Assembly: GCF_024357955.1 (NCBI RefSeq) | Contig: NZ_JANEYT010000005.1 | Location: 1 to 64,000 of the forward strand | Direction of reading: 5' to 3' | DNA from: Photobacterium pectinilyticum | GTDB taxonomy: Bacteria > Pseudomonadota > Gammaproteobacteria > Enterobacterales > Vibrionaceae | DNA: 64,000 nucleotides | Shown here: in pieces, positions 38,004-49,278 of the stretch | How the letters are laid out: each line of letters opens with the position of its first letter | Numbering within the stretch: position 1 is the stretch's first letter | Position numbers and translations under genes: made by a program | The notes under the pieces: generated by a model | Seen by the model: the letters and a program-made list of their open reading frames with translations, nothing else | The model's database searches: none | What the model was told of the DNA's origin: nothing

Positions 38004-38297
38004 TCAGTGGCTGTTGAGCTTATCTTTGTGTTTGTTAAGTTGACGAACCAGTTTATCAGTTAATGCATCAATAGCGGCATACATATTTTCAGAATCCGCT
38101 TTTGCGTGGATTTCTCCTGAGTTAATGTGCAGCGTCGCCTCAGCAACTTGTTGGAGTTTCTCTACGTTCAGGATGACATGGACATTATTGATTTTATCGA
38201 AAAACCGCTCTAGCTTATTGAACTTCGTCTCCACGTACTCACGCATGGATGGAGTAATTTCTACATGGTGGCCAGTGAGATTGATTTGCATAGACAT
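38004..38297 (-). CDS. hpf: Ribosome hibernation promoting factor (short HPF)
   Basis: 97 residues, the short form of HPF that helps make 100S ribosome dimers in stationary phase. The beta-alpha-beta-alpha fold has the conserved INLTGHHVEITPSMREYVE and ADSENMYAAIDALTDKL. GGAAGATGTCT upstream contains a GGAAG ribosome site. It lies between rpoN and ptsN. Confidence 0.95.
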   Translation of the reverse strand: MSMQINLTGHHVEITPSMREYVETKFNKLERFFDKINNVHVILNVEKLQQVAEATLHINSGEIHAKADSENMYAAIDALTDKLVRQLNKHKDKLNSH

Positions 38298-38317
38298 CTT
38301 CCTTCTTGTGGCGTCTG

Positions 38318-39808
38318 TTAGAGCAGACGTTTTCGCTGATTGGACGGCGGAATGCCCAGCGATTCACGGTATTTAGCAATGGTTCGTCTTGCTACCATGA
38401 TCCCTTGTTCCGCCAGTAATGTCGCTATCTTGCTGTCACTTAATGGTTTGGCCTGATTTTCGGCGGCAACCAGTTTTTTTACCAAGGCCCGGATAGCGGT
38501 GGATGAACACTCGCCACCGTTATCGGTGCTAACGTGACTGGAGAAGAAGTATTTCAATTCAAAAATCCCACGCGGCGTGTGCATGTATTTCTGCGTCGTC
38601 ACGCGGGATATCGTGGATTCATGCATATCGACCGCCAGCGCAATATCGTTGAGTACCATAGGCTTCATGGCTTCCTCGCCATATTCGAAGAAGTCCTGTT
38701 GGTGCTCGACAATGCAGCGGGCGACTTTCAATAAGGTTTCGTTGCGGCTTTCCAGGCTTTTTATCAGCCATTTTGCATCTTGCAAATGGGTACGGATAAA
38801 CTGGCTGTCAGCTGAATTGCGGGTACTCTTGCTCAGAGCCGCATACTGTTCGTTGACTTTGATCCGCGGCACGCTGTCTGGGTTGATGGTGACGACCCAT
38901 TTGCCGTGATCTTTGAATACCGAGACATCAGGGACGACATATTCGGTCTCTGAGGTAACGACGCGGTTGCCCGGTCGAGGTTCCAAACCATGGATCAACT
39001 GCATCACTTGCTTGAGTTCAGGCTCTTTGAGCTTGGTATCACGCATTAGCTGGCGGTAATCACGATTTGCCAACAGGCCGATGTAATCGGTCAGCAACAT
39101 CCGGGCTTCAGCGAGCCAAGGGGTATCCGGCTCAAAAGTTGCCAGTTGAAGCAATAGGCACTCCTGCAGGTTGCGAGAGGCCACGCCCAGCGGGTCAAAT
39201 TGCTGGATACGCTTGAGGACGGCTTCCACCTCATCGAGCTCGACATCGTCATCGCCTTGGCTATCGAGAATATCTTCGGCCGAGCAGGTGAGGTAGCCTT
39301 TTTCGTCGATGGCATCAATAATGGACGTTGCGATCGTACGGTCGGTCTCGCTAAACGGGGTCAGATCAACCTGCCACATCAGGTAGTCCTGCAGGCTTTC
39401 GGTGGTTTCGCCTTGATATACCGGCATGTCGTCATCTAAGGCGATACCGGTATTGCCAGTACTGGCACTGTAGACATCGTCCCATGTGGTATCGACCGGA
39501 AGATCTTCTGGCATCTCTCGCTGCTCGATAGCATCGGATGTGTCAAATGAGTCAGCGTCAGCGACCTCAGACAGGCCGTCATCGCTGTTGTTATCGGTGG
39601 TCTCGGCTGTGGTCGAATTGCCGTCGCTTTCGTCGTTGGTCGATTCTTGGGTCCCTTCTTCCAGCTCTAGTAACGGGTTTGCATCCAATGCCTCCTGGAT
39701 CTCCTGCTGTAAATCCAGAGTTGATAGCTGCAACAAGCGGATGGCCTGTTGCAGTTGCGGCGTCATTGCCAATTGTTGACCAATTTTAAGCTGGAGCGAG
39801 GTTTTCAT
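38318..39808 (-). CDS. rpoN: RNA polymerase sigma-54 factor RpoN
   Basis: Sigma-54, needed for flagellar and nitrogen genes in vibrios. 496 residues: Gln/Leu-rich activator-interacting region I (about 1-50, [20 protein letters not shown]), acidic region II (about 55-125), core-binding domain, helix-turn-helix and the C-terminal RpoN box [15 protein letters not shown] that reads the -24 element. The 110-bp gap to lptB may hold a promoter, but none is clear. Confidence 0.97.
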   Translation of the reverse strand: MKTSLQLKIGQQLAMTPQLQQAIRLLQLSTLDLQQEIQEALDANPLLELEEGTQESTNDESDGNSTTAETTDNNSDDGLSEVADADSFDTSDAIEQREMPEDLPVDTTWDDVYSASTGNTGIALDDDMPVYQGETTESLQDYLMWQVDLTPFSETDRTIATSIIDAIDEKGYLTCSAEDILDSQGDDDVELDEVEAVLKRIQQFDPLGVASRNLQECLLLQLATFEPDTPWLAEARMLLTDYIGLLANRDYRQLMRDTKLKEPELKQVMQLIHGLEPRPGNRVVTSETEYVVPDVSVFKDHGKWVVTINPDSVPRIKVNEQYAALSKSTRNSADSQFIRTHLQDAKWLIKSLESRNETLLKVARCIVEHQQDFFEYGEEAMKPMVLNDIALAVDMHESTISRVTTQKYMHTPRGIFELKYFFSSHVSTDNGGECSSTAIRALVKKLVAAENQAKPLSDSKIATLLAEQGIMVARRTIAKYRESLGIPPSNQRKRLL

Positions 39809-39918
39809 ATTATTGTATGTACCTTTATATTTATCGCTGGTTTTTGCTGCCTAGTACCCAAAATGGTGAGTGAACCCTCTGCGTCCATCACGGCTTCAAA
39901 AAAGCCTTTATAAATTAA

Positions 39919-40644
39919 CTATAGACGGAACTGGTCGCCCAGATAGACTCGTTTTACATGTTCGTCATTGAGTACTTCTGATGGCGTACCGTGGGCAATC
40001 AGTTGCCCTTGGCTAACAATGTAAGCTTGCTCACAGACATCCAGAGTTTCCCTTACATTATGATCGGTGATCAGTACGCCAAGGCCACGATCGCGCAAAT
40101 GTTCAATGATTTTCTTGATATCGATCACAGATATAGGGTCAACGCCGGCAAAAGGCTCATCGAGAAGGATGAATTTCGGGTTAGCAGCCAATGCTCGCGC
40201 AATTTCCACCCGGCGTCGTTCACCCCCTGATAGTGCCATACCTAAGCTATTGCGAATGTGCTGTATGTTGAATTCATCTAACAATTCTTCCAGTTTTTCC
40301 TGACGCTCAAGTTTTGACAGCTCTTTGCGGGTTTGCAGTACCGCCATCAGGTTATCGTGGACCGATAGCTTGCGGAAGATCGATGCTTCCTGCGGCAAGT
40401 AGCCAATCCCCATTCGCGAGCGGTTATGCATCGGCTGTAGGCTGATGTCGGTATCATCAATGGTGATGGTACCTTCGTCACGGGCAACTAGGCCGACAAT
40501 CATATAGAAAGAGGTGGTCTTGCCGGCACCGTTGGGCCCAAGTAGACCGACAATCTTGCCCGATTTGACCTCTAGGCTGACATCAGAAACCACTTTGCGG
40601 CCGCTGTAGCTTTTGGCTAGGTGTTGTGCTTTTAAGGTTGCCAT
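39919..40644 (-). CDS. lptB: LPS export ABC ATPase LptB
   Basis: Cytoplasmic ATPase of the LptB2FGC complex that extracts LPS from the inner membrane. 241 residues with Walker A GPNGAGKT (36-43), signature [16 protein letters not shown] and Walker [14 protein letters not shown], then the H-loop [10 protein letters not shown]. It follows lptA by 7 bp. Confidence 0.97.
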   Translation of the reverse strand: MATLKAQHLAKSYSGRKVVSDVSLEVKSGKIVGLLGPNGAGKTTSFYMIVGLVARDEGTITIDDTDISLQPMHNRSRMGIGYLPQEASIFRKLSVHDNLMAVLQTRKELSKLERQEKLEELLDEFNIQHIRNSLGMALSGGERRRVEIARALAANPKFILLDEPFAGVDPISVIDIKKIIEHLRDRGLGVLITDHNVRETLDVCEQAYIVSQGQLIAHGTPSEVLNDEHVKRVYLGDQFRL

Positions 40645-40651
40645 AGCATGG

Positions 40652-41155
40652 TTACTTCTTGTCGTTGTTCAACTGGTTCGGCTGAAGGATTGTCGTGACG
40701 CGCTGTTTCTTGCCGCTTTCGGCCACCAACTTCTGCTGGTCGATGCGGTAGCTGATCACGTTACCTTTAATTTCGCTGCCTTCCTGAATCAGAACCGCTT
40801 CGTCGGTCATCTTGAGGAATTCGGTGGCAGTCTCATAGCGCATTTTTTTGGCGGAGCCATCTATTGGCTTGCCGTCATCCATCAGCTGGTGGAATGTCGC
40901 CGGATTGCCGAAAGCATCAATGGTTTCTTGACCTTCTTGACCGCCAGGGCGAGTGACTACCACTTTGTCGGCACGGATATCAATACTGCCTTGGCGTAGG
41001 ATGACATTGCCGGTGAAGGTAACGATATTCTTCTGAATATCTAACTCTTGGTTGTCTGAGTCGATATAGATAGGCTGCTCGGTGTCATTACTCAGTGCCC
41101 AGCTGGTTGTGCTCAGGCACAGGCAGAGCAGGGTCATTAATTTATAGCGCTTCAT
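40652..41155 (-). CDS. lptA: LPS transport periplasmic bridge LptA
   Basis: A 167-residue periplasmic protein that polymerises into the bridge carrying LPS to LptDE. A signal peptide ends at TTSWALS; the beta-jellyroll shows [20 protein letters not shown] and [20 protein letters not shown]. It overlaps lptC by 14 bp. Confidence 0.94.
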   Translation of the reverse strand: MKRYKLMTLLCLCLSTTSWALSNDTEQPIYIDSDNQELDIQKNIVTFTGNVILRQGSIDIRADKVVVTRPGGQEGQETIDAFGNPATFHQLMDDGKPIDGSAKKMRYETATEFLKMTDEAVLIQEGSEIKGNVISYRIDQQKLVAESGKKQRVTTILQPNQLNNDKK

Positions 41156-41699
41156 ATCTACCTTTTACATTATTTAATAAGGTGGCGATGTTACGGTCCA
41201 TGTTGCCTTTCATGCCTGTTCCTTCGTTTTGGAAGGAATCACCGGTAATAATGACATGATCCGGCGTGTCGAAGTCCTTGCTAACCAAATCCAGCCGCAA
41301 GGTGTCGGTTTGGATAACGCGAACAGCTGAGTCAGGCAACAAGTTGAAAATACGAACATTACCGGTCATTTGCAAGATATGCTTTTTGTCCAGCCGTGCT
41401 TCATTGGAGCTGATCCGCCATTCGGTTTCACTGCCGTCTTTATAGACCCACAACACTGGCTCGATAAAGTCTGTATTGCCGCTCTGGCTAAAGTACTCAA
41501 GGTAATCGGCATCGATCTGGTAGCTGCGCAGCCCTGACTCATTGTAGGACGTATTGACAACAGACTTGCCAGTGAAAATCGGTTTCTCTGTATCCGGGGC
41601 AACTTGGATGTCCTCTGCCCAGTGCTTTTCAAGCAGGTAATAGCCTGTCCATGCACAGATGACAATCAACAGTGCATAGAGTAGCCGCTGTAAGGTCAT
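41142..41699 (-). CDS. lptC: LPS export protein LptC
   Basis: A 185-residue bitopic protein: one N-terminal helix (about 5-23, LLYALLIVICAWTGYYLLE) and a periplasmic beta-jellyroll (YQIDADYLEYFSQSGNTDF, WRISSNEARLDKKHILQMTG) that hands LPS from LptFG to LptA. It overlaps kdsC by 4 bp. Confidence 0.94.
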   Translation of the reverse strand: MTLQRLLYALLIVICAWTGYYLLEKHWAEDIQVAPDTEKPIFTGKSVVNTSYNESGLRSYQIDADYLEYFSQSGNTDFIEPVLWVYKDGSETEWRISSNEARLDKKHILQMTGNVRIFNLLPDSAVRVIQTDTLRLDLVSKDFDTPDHVIITGDSFQNEGTGMKGNMDRNIATLLNNVKGRYEAL

Positions 41700-42247
41700 A
41701 TACTTAAGCCTTTATGTTTGTCCAATTCCCCTCGGGCTTCAAGGATCAGATCACACACTTCGCGAACGGCACCGAATCCACCCTGGATACGGGTGACAAA
41801 GTCTGCACGCTGGGCTAATAGGGGATGGCCGTCGGCAACACAGACGGAAAGACCGATTTTTTCCATTACCGGCCAATCAATCAGATCATCGCCAATATAG
41901 GCGGTGTTTTCCGGAGCGATGCCTAGGTTGGCAACGATGTCTTCGTAGGCGGCTAATTTATTATCCTGCCCCTGATAGACATGCTTGATACCCAAAGCCG
42001 ACATCCTGTTTTCGACAATTGCTGATTTGCGGCCGGTGATAATGGCCACTTCGATACCGGCCCCCATCAAGGATTTAATGCCATAGCCATCGCGGGTATG
42101 GAACGTTTTTAGCTCTTCGCCATCATTGCCCATGTAGATACGGCCGTCAGAAAAGACACCGTCAACATCGCAGATCAGTAGCTGAATAGTGCGGGCGTGG
42201 GAAAATACAGCTTGGCTGACTGGGCCGTATAGGGTATCTATTTGCAT
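41696..42247 (-). CDS. kdsC: Kdo-8-phosphate phosphatase KdsC
   Basis: HAD-family phosphatase that makes Kdo for LPS. 183 residues; the nucleophile motif is LLICDVDGVFSDG, with IITGRKSAIVENR as motif II and AYIGDDLIDWPVM as the metal-binding motif. It has no cap domain, as in tetrameric KdsC. Its first base overlaps the kdsD stop. Confidence 0.96.
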   Translation of the reverse strand: MQIDTLYGPVSQAVFSHARTIQLLICDVDGVFSDGRIYMGNDGEELKTFHTRDGYGIKSLMGAGIEVAIITGRKSAIVENRMSALGIKHVYQGQDNKLAAYEDIVANLGIAPENTAYIGDDLIDWPVMEKIGLSVCVADGHPLLAQRADFVTRIQGGFGAVREVCDLILEARGELDKHKGLSI

Positions 42248-43224
42248 TACATCACTCCCGCTTTCAGTAGATCATGCATGTTTAGCGCGCCGACCAATAC
42301 ACCGTTATCGGTTACTAGAATGCCACTTATTTTGCGATCTTCCATCAATTTCAGGCCTTCGGCAGCAAGCACGTCAGCGCGGATTGTCACTGGGTTGCGG
42401 GTCATCACCTCGCCGATAGCCGTGTTGTGGATATCAACACGGTTATCCAGCAGGCGACGAAGATCACCATCGGTAAAGATACCAAGCAGTTGCTGCTCTT
42501 TATCAATGATAGCCGTCATTCCCAAGCCTTTGCGAGAGACTTCCAATAATGCATCTTTGATCAGCGCTTGCTCACTGACTGCCGGCAGACGTTCACCGGT
42601 GTGCATGATATCACTGATACGTAGCAGTAATTTACGGCCCAGTGCGCCCCCCGGGTGGGATAGGGCGAAGTCGTCAGCAGTAAAACCGCGGGCCTCCATC
42701 AAGGCGATGGCCAGAGCATCGCCCATCGCCAACGTTGCGGTAGTGCTGGATGTCGGTGCCAGGTTGAGCGGGCACGCTTCTTTGTTGACGGTGATCTGCA
42801 AGTGGATCTGCGACAGCTTTGCCATACTGGATTCCGGTTTGCCGGTCATGCTGATCAGTGGAATGCCCAAGCGTTTGATCACAGGCAGCAGGGTCAGGAT
42901 TTCAGACGCCTCTCCAGAGTTGGAAATCGCAAGCACCACATCGCCTTTCTCGATCATTCCCAAGTCGCCATGACTGGCTTCTCCTGGGTGGACAAAAAAG
43001 GCGGGTGTGCCAGTACTGGCTAGGGTCGCCGCCATTTTATTTCCAATATGACCGGATTTCCCCATCCCCATGACAATAACTTTGCCATTGCCATTGCTGT
43101 TGCTGATCAATTGACAAGCCTCAGTGAAGCTACCATTAATATAATGGGTTAGCCCTTTGAGCGCATCGGCTTCAATTTCAATAACTTTACGGCCAATTTC
43201 GCAATAATCAAACGCTGTAGACAT
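42247..43224 (-). CDS. kdsD: Arabinose-5-phosphate isomerase KdsD
   Basis: Converts ribulose-5-phosphate to arabinose-5-phosphate, the first Kdo precursor. A SIS domain (about 35-180, VIVMGMGKSGHIGNKMAATL and HPGEASHGDLGMI) is followed by a CBS pair (about 205-325). The ATG at 43224 (MSTAFDYCEIG, 325 residues) has GAGAGGA five bases upstream and is preferred over the ATG at 43239, which overlaps the yrbG stop. Confidence 0.95.
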   Translation of the reverse strand: MSTAFDYCEIGRKVIEIEADALKGLTHYINGSFTEACQLISNSNGNGKVIVMGMGKSGHIGNKMAATLASTGTPAFFVHPGEASHGDLGMIEKGDVVLAISNSGEASEILTLLPVIKRLGIPLISMTGKPESSMAKLSQIHLQITVNKEACPLNLAPTSSTTATLAMGDALAIALMEARGFTADDFALSHPGGALGRKLLLRISDIMHTGERLPAVSEQALIKDALLEVSRKGLGMTAIIDKEQQLLGIFTDGDLRRLLDNRVDIHNTAIGEVMTRNPVTIRADVLAAEGLKLMEDRKISGILVTDNGVLVGALNMHDLLKAGVM

Positions 43225-43238
43225 ACTATTCCTCTCCA

Positions 43239-44207
43239 TTAGGCCGCTAGATTATAAAACAGATAACCTTGATAGGCGATAAACGTTGCCAGCAGGATGA
43301 AACCTTCTACCCGGTTGATTCGACGACGCTTTCCAAGAGCCATTAGTACCAACAATACTGATACACCCAGCATGACGTAGTAGTCACGCCCCATTGCTAG
43401 CGGGCTTAGGTTTGATGGGTTAAGTAGCCCTGGGATCCCCATTACTGCCAGAATATTGAAGACGTTGGAACCGATAATATTACCGACGGCCATGTCATCT
43501 TCGCCTTTGAACAGACTGGCAACAGACGCCGCCAATTCAGGCAAGCTGGTACCAATGGCAATAATCGTCAGGCCGATCACCAGATCGCTCATGCCGAAAA
43601 ATTTGGCAATGGTCACGGCCGAATCAACCAGCATACTCGCAGCAAAAGGGAGTAGAACCAAACCAATCAGAGTCCACATGATGGCCTTTGGGTTGCTGAC
43701 ACCGTCTGGGATCTCTGACTCTTGCTCTTCAACAAGTGGATCGCCACCGGTTGCTTTGGCATTACGGCTGATTTTCAGCATTGCTAGCAAAAAGAGAACA
43801 AACAGGACAACGAGAAGAACACCTTCAAAGAAGCCAAGGTGGTTATCCCACAGCAGCACACCAGCGACAAGGGTCACAGTCATCATTAACGGCAGTTCGC
43901 GGCGGATGATACCAGAGCTTATAGACAGCGGCTTGATCAGTGCAGTAATACCGAGGATAAGGGCAATATTGGCGATATTTGAGCCCAGCACATTTCCGAC
44001 AGCGGTGTCTGTTTTGCCGTCCAGAGCAGCGGTTGCCGAGACCATCATTTCAGGGGCGGAAGAGCCCATGGCAAGGATAGTCATGCCAATGACAAGTGGT
44101 GTAACACCAAAATTTTTAGCAAGCGCCGCAGCGCCATAAACAAGTCGATCTGCGCTCCATACCAGTAAGGTTAGGCCGATACAGAGAAACACGATGGCTT
44201 CGAGCAT
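43239..44207 (-). CDS. yrbG: Sodium/calcium exchanger family protein YrbG
   Basis: A 322-residue inner-membrane exchanger of the CaCA superfamily with ten helices in two inverted halves. Both alpha repeats are intact: MGSSAPEMMVSATAAL in the first half and GTSLPELAASVASLF in the second. A charged cytoplasmic loop lies between them (about 145-170, SRNAKATGGDPLVEEQES). It is the first gene of the long minus-strand block and diverges from the mla operon. Confidence 0.95.
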   Translation of the reverse strand: MLEAIVFLCIGLTLLVWSADRLVYGAAALAKNFGVTPLVIGMTILAMGSSAPEMMVSATAALDGKTDTAVGNVLGSNIANIALILGITALIKPLSISSGIIRRELPLMMTVTLVAGVLLWDNHLGFFEGVLLVVLFVLFLLAMLKISRNAKATGGDPLVEEQESEIPDGVSNPKAIMWTLIGLVLLPFAASMLVDSAVTIAKFFGMSDLVIGLTIIAIGTSLPELAASVASLFKGEDDMAVGNIIGSNVFNILAVMGIPGLLNPSNLSPLAMGRDYYVMLGVSVLLVLMALGKRRRINRVEGFILLATFIAYQGYLFYNLAA

Positions 44208-44630
44208 TGTTATCCCTTTTGTAAAAGTGTGCTGGATTGAATCACTACTGCATGCCGGGTGTGGGACTGTGATCCAATTGGGGGTGATAAATATAAGAGA
44301 CCAATTTTGACGGTTCGGTCATGAAAAAGAAAGCAAAAGGGGTGAGAAATTGATTAATAGAGGAGGATTTTTATGTCCTTGGCGAAGAGCCTGAACAGGG
44401 CGGGACGGATCCGACTCAAAGAGGGGAGGCGTTTTGGGCTTGGCGTACACTGTAATTGTCAACCGGACCGAGAAATCACAGACTTCTTACAGTTCATCTC
44501 TTGAGTTGCTAGCATATTCTACCTATCATCAAAGACATAAAGATAACTAATTAATTCTATTCATATAATGTCGCTTGTTATGATAGCAGGTGGGTAATTG
44601 GACAGGCAGGACGGCCAAAATAAGGTAACT
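44208..44630. other. Divergent regulatory gap between yrbG and mlaF
   Basis: 423 bp separate the two divergent operons. It holds a TATAAT at 44564-44569 without a good -35, which could be the mlaF -10; a TTGACG at 44307-44312 without a good -10; and the 43-codon ORF described separately. Promoters for yrbG should also lie here but none stands out. Confidence 0.4.
44373..44504 (+). CDS. Possible 43-residue small protein
   Basis: An ATG at 44373 lies six bases after a perfect AGGAGG (44361-44366), the strongest ribosome site seen in the window. The frame stays open for 43 codons to TGA at 44502-44504. The product is basic in its first half (RAGRIRLKEGRRFGLG), has two Cys in HCNCQ and ends in DFLQFIS; no membrane helix or known motif is apparent. 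It stands alone 126 bp before mlaF on the same strand. It could be a real small protein, a regulatory leader peptide for mla, or a degraded gene. Confidence 0.4.
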   Translation: MSLAKSLNRAGRIRLKEGRRFGLGVHCNCQPDREITDFLQFIS

Positions 44631-45455
44631 ATGGAGCAGACAGAAACGTTGGTTTCCATCCGGCATATGACTTTCTCCCGTGGTGAGCGGAAAATCTTCG
44701 ATGATGTGTCGCTGGATGTACCGAAGGGCAAAGTGACGGCGATCATGGGGCCCTCAGGGATCGGAAAGACCACCTTGCTACGGCTTATTGGGGGACAGAT
44801 CTTACCGGATAGCGGCGATATCTGGTTCGACGGCTGGAATATACCAACCCTTAGCCGAAGCGAGCTGTATCAAGCACGCAAGAAAATGAGCATGTTATTC
44901 CAGTCCGGGGCGTTGTTCACTGACATGACGGTGTTTGACAATGTGGCCTTTCCGCTGCGCGAGCATACAGAGTTACCGGAAGATTTGTTGCGTACCTTGG
45001 TACTGCTCAAACTTGAGGCCGTTGGTCTTAGAGGAGCAGCTCAGCTAACGCCGAGTGAACTCTCTGGTGGTATGGCCCGGCGGGCCGCACTGGCAAGGGC
45101 GATAGCCCTTGACCCCGATCTTATTTTGTACGATGAACCTTTTGCCGGCCAAGACCCGATTACTATGGGCGTGATCGTAAAGCTGATCCGCGATCTTAAC
45201 CTGGCGCTCGGTATTACATCGGTGATTGTTTCCCACGATGTGCCTGAGGTAATGAGTATTGCCGATCATGTCTATATTCTTTCTGGTAGCCAGATTATTG
45301 GTCAGGGCACGCCGCAGCAGCTATTGGATAATCCCGATCCACGTATTCGCCAGTTTATTGATGGCTACGCCGATGGGCCGGTGCCGTTCCGCTATCCTGC
45401 CTTGCCAATGGAGCAGGATTTGTTTGCGAGTGATGGCAAGGAGCAGCAAGCATGA
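44631..45455 (+). CDS. mlaF: Phospholipid transport ATPase MlaF
   Basis: ATPase of the MlaFEDB complex that keeps phospholipids out of the outer leaflet. 274 residues with Walker A GPSGIGKT (40-47), signature [16 protein letters not shown], and Walker [14 protein letters not shown]. The ATG at 44631 has AAGG six bases upstream; an in-frame TTG at 44598 is less likely. The C-terminal extension after about 245 ([15 protein letters not shown]) is typical of MlaF. It overlaps mlaE by 4 bp. Confidence 0.96.
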   Translation: MEQTETLVSIRHMTFSRGERKIFDDVSLDVPKGKVTAIMGPSGIGKTTLLRLIGGQILPDSGDIWFDGWNIPTLSRSELYQARKKMSMLFQSGALFTDMTVFDNVAFPLREHTELPEDLLRTLVLLKLEAVGLRGAAQLTPSELSGGMARRAALARAIALDPDLILYDEPFAGQDPITMGVIVKLIRDLNLALGITSVIVSHDVPEVMSIADHVYILSGSQIIGQGTPQQLLDNPDPRIRQFIDGYADGPVPFRYPALPMEQDLFASDGKEQQA

Positions 45456-46234
45456 TCACTGAGTTTGTTTCCCGTCAGGGCCGGCGGGCGCTGGATATAT
45501 TCCAGACTATGGGCCGGGCAACACTGGTACTTTACGGCGCGCTGGTTAGTCGGCCTCAACCTGGCAGGATGTTCCCGCTGTTGCTGCGACAGCTGTATTC
45601 GGTCGGTGTGCTGTCGGTAGCGATTATTTTGGTTTCAGGCCTGTTCATCGGCATGGTTTTGAGTCTGCAAGGTTATATTGTGCTGGTGGACTTCGGGGCC
45701 GAAACCAGCCTTGGCCAAATGGTTGCTTTGTCTTTGCTGCGAGAGTTGGGGCCGGTGGTGACCGCTTTGCTGTTCGCCGGACGGGCTGGCTCGGCATTGA
45801 CGGCTGAAATTGGCTTGATGAAAACCACCGAGCAGCTGTCGAGTATGGAAATGATGGCCGTTGATCCTCTACGTCTGGTGATTGCACCGCGTTTTTGGGC
45901 CGGTGTCATTTCGTTGCCGCTGCTGACGATGCTGTTCTGCGCTGTCGGTATCTGGGGCGGTCAGCTGGTAGGCGTAGATTGGAAAGGGATTGATTACGGC
46001 AGCTTCTGGTCGGTGATGCAGTCTTCGGTCGACCTTGGTTACGATATTGGTAACAGCATTATCAAGTCTGTGGTGTTTGCCATTACCGTCACATGGATTG
46101 CGGTATTTAATGGGTACGATGCGGCACCGACATCCGAAGGGATCAGTCGGGCAACGACCCGTACCGTGGTGAATTCGTCTTTGGCTGTGCTGGGCTTGGA
46201 TTTCGTCCTTACCGCCATGATGTTTGGCAACTGA
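45452..46234 (+). CDS. mlaE: Phospholipid transport permease MlaE
   Basis: A 260-residue inner-membrane permease of the MlaE/TGD1 family, with an interfacial N-terminal helix and five membrane helices. The conserved cytoplasmic coupling segment [20 protein letters not shown] and [20 protein letters not shown] are present. It overlaps mlaF and precedes mlaD by 38 bp. Confidence 0.96.
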   Translation: MITEFVSRQGRRALDIFQTMGRATLVLYGALVSRPQPGRMFPLLLRQLYSVGVLSVAIILVSGLFIGMVLSLQGYIVLVDFGAETSLGQMVALSLLRELGPVVTALLFAGRAGSALTAEIGLMKTTEQLSSMEMMAVDPLRLVIAPRFWAGVISLPLLTMLFCAVGIWGGQLVGVDWKGIDYGSFWSVMQSSVDLGYDIGNSIIKSVVFAITVTWIAVFNGYDAAPTSEGISRATTRTVVNSSLAVLGLDFVLTAMMFGN

Positions 46235-46272
46235 TAAAGCCGCAATGCGGTAATACAACAGGGAAAAAACTG

Positions 46273-46749
46273 ATGCAGCAAGCGAAAAAACTAGAATTAT
46301 GGGTAGGCAGCTTTGTATTGGCTGGCTTTGCAGCCCTACTGGTGTTGATCTTCAAGGTTGCCGATGTACAGAACTTGGGGGGATCGGACACCTATACCCT
46401 TGAGGCGCATTTCGACAATATTGGCGGCTTGAAAGTTCGCTCGCCGATCAAGGTTGGTGGGGTGACGGTGGGGAAAATCACTAAGATTAGTTTAGAAGCG
46501 GAAACCTATGTGCCGGTGGTGACCCTGGCGATAGAGAAAAAATTTGGGTATTTCCCTGAGACGAGCTCGGCCGCCATTTTGACCTCTGGCCTATTGGGCG
46601 AGCAGTACCTTGGGATTTCCCCTGGCTTTGTTGATGAAGGCATTGAGATGCTTACAGATGGTGGTTTGATTGAGGACACCCGATCCGCACTCGTTTTGGA
46701 AGATATGATTGGCCAGGTGTTGTATAGCATCGGTGAAGACAGTAACTAA
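46273..46749 (+). CDS. mlaD: MCE-domain lipid transport protein MlaD
   Basis: A 158-residue protein anchored by an N-terminal helix (about 8-28, LWVGSFVLAGFAALLVLIF) with one periplasmic MCE domain (about 38-120, LEAHFDNIGGLKVRSPIKVG and ILTSGLLGEQYLGI) that forms a hexameric ring over MlaE. It lacks the longer C-terminal tail of E. coli MlaD (183 residues). GGGAAAAAACTG precedes the ATG. Confidence 0.95.
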   Translation: MQQAKKLELWVGSFVLAGFAALLVLIFKVADVQNLGGSDTYTLEAHFDNIGGLKVRSPIKVGGVTVGKITKISLEAETYVPVVTLAIEKKFGYFPETSSAAILTSGLLGEQYLGISPGFVDEGIEMLTDGGLIEDTRSALVLEDMIGQVLYSIGEDSN

Positions 46750-46761
46750 GAGAGCACACTT

Positions 46762-47406
46762 ATGAAATGGTTTCGTTATGTACTTATGATGTTTATCTGC
46801 TTGCCGCTGGTTTCGCAGGCTGCTGTGGTCGACAAGAGCAACCCCTACACTATGATGGAGCAGGTATCGAAGGCAACGTTTGCCCGCTTGAAGTCGGAGC
46901 AGAGTTCGATCCAGCAAAATCCTGAACGTTTGCGCACCATCGTGCAGCAAGAGTTGCTGCCTTATATCAATACTCGCTATGCCGCTTATAAGGTATTGGG
47001 TCCTAACTTGAAAAAAACCACGGAGCAGCAGCGTAATAACTTTGTGGCCGCGTTCACTGACTACCTGGTTGCCTCTTATGCTCAAGTGCTGACCCAGTAT
47101 ACGGATCAGGACATTGAAATCGAGTCGCCAAAATCGATCCCGGACAATCGCACTGTGGTGTCTGTCCGTGTAGATATTGTTGATACCAAGCGCCCACCTA
47201 TCCGTCTGGATTTCAAGTTACGTAAGAACAAGAAAATTGGCGAATGGCAAGGCTTTGATATGGTGGCTGAAGGGGTCAGCATGATCTCGACTAAACAGAG
47301 TGAGTGGAGTGGTCAGCTGCGCAGCCAGGGTGTTGATGCTGTGACCCAAGATCTGAAGCGCTTAGCGGCCAAGCCAATCCGTCGTGAGTCAGAAAACAAT
47401 GACTAA
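46762..47406 (+). CDS. mlaC: Periplasmic phospholipid-binding protein MlaC
   Basis: Soluble shuttle between MlaA at the outer membrane and MlaD. 214 residues with a signal peptide (YVLMMFICLPLVSQA) and the family core LLPYINTRYAAYKVLG and KIGEWQGFDMVAEGVSMIST. GAGAGCACACTT precedes the ATG. It overlaps mlaB by a few bases. Confidence 0.95.
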   Translation: MKWFRYVLMMFICLPLVSQAAVVDKSNPYTMMEQVSKATFARLKSEQSSIQQNPERLRTIVQQELLPYINTRYAAYKVLGPNLKKTTEQQRNNFVAAFTDYLVASYAQVLTQYTDQDIEIESPKSIPDNRTVVSVRVDIVDTKRPPIRLDFKLRKNKKIGEWQGFDMVAEGVSMISTKQSEWSGQLRSQGVDAVTQDLKRLAAKPIRRESENND

Positions 47407-47710
47407 GCAAAAGATTGGGTGGCAAGCTCAGGAAAATGGTCTTTACCACTTGTCAGGGGCATTGGAACGTGACACAGTTCCAGCTTTTTGGCAGCAACGC
47501 CATGAATGGATGCCGCAAGATAGCGCTGTACAGCTTGATCTGGCGGCGGTTGGGCGGATCGACTCTGCTGGCATGGTGATGTTGCTGCACGTATACCAAC
47601 AGCTGAGCCTGAATGGGGCTGAGCTGAAAATATTGAATGTGCCAGAGCAGCTTGTCACGCTGCTTCGTCTGAGTCACGTTGAGTCAATGTTAGCTGCTTG
47701 CATTGAATGA
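47399..47710 (+). CDS. mlaB: STAS-domain protein MlaB
   Basis: Cytoplasmic STAS protein (103 residues) that binds MlaF and is needed for its ATPase activity. The STAS pattern LDLAAVGRIDSAGMVMLLHV is clear, with the Ser in RIDSAGM matching the position important in E. coli MlaB. The ATG at 47399 overlaps the mlaC stop; a GTG at 47384 is an alternative. Confidence 0.92.
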   Translation: MTKQKIGWQAQENGLYHLSGALERDTVPAFWQQRHEWMPQDSAVQLDLAAVGRIDSAGMVMLLHVYQQLSLNGAELKILNVPEQLVTLLRLSHVESMLAACIE

Positions 47711-47730
47711 GCAGCGAAAGAGGATAGCTT

Positions 47731-47988
47731 GTGGAAATCTCTGAAATTAAGAATATTCTAGAAAATGCTCTGGAACTTGACGAAGTGATCGTCAAGAGCG
47801 ATGGCAGCCACTACGAAGTGATTGCCGTTGGCGCCATATTTGAAGGTATGAACCGTGTTAAAAAACAGCAGGCTATCTACGGCCCGCTGATGGGGCAGAT
47901 CGCAGCGAATGAAATTCATGCGTTGAGCATCAAAACGTACACGCCTGAAGAATGGGCGCGTGACAAAAAATTGATGTCCCTGTCTTAA
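47731..47988 (+). CDS. ibaG: BolA-family protein IbaG
   Basis: An 85-residue BolA-like protein that partners with monothiol glutaredoxins in Fe-S handling and affects envelope shape. The helix-turn-helix-like segment [18 protein letters not shown] and the invariant His in [14 protein letters not shown] are present. Start is GTG with AGGA six bases upstream. It lies between mlaB and murA, as in enterobacteria and vibrios. Confidence 0.95.
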   Translation: MEISEIKNILENALELDEVIVKSDGSHYEVIAVGAIFEGMNRVKKQQAIYGPLMGQIAANEIHALSIKTYTPEEWARDKKLMSLS

Positions 47989-49254
<1,266 letters not shown>

Positions 49255-49278
49255 TGATAATTACCGTTTGAATGACAC

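Noticed and set aside
42242-42973. 243-codon plus-strand open frame opposite kdsD
   Set aside because: Antisense to an intact KdsD; Ser/Arg-rich shadow translation without ribosome site.
43456-44139. 227-codon plus-strand open frame opposite yrbG
   Set aside because: Antisense shadow of a membrane exchanger gene.
44321-44353. Ten-codon ORF MKKKAKGVRN before the 43-codon ORF
   Set aside because: No ribosome site and too short to separate from chance.
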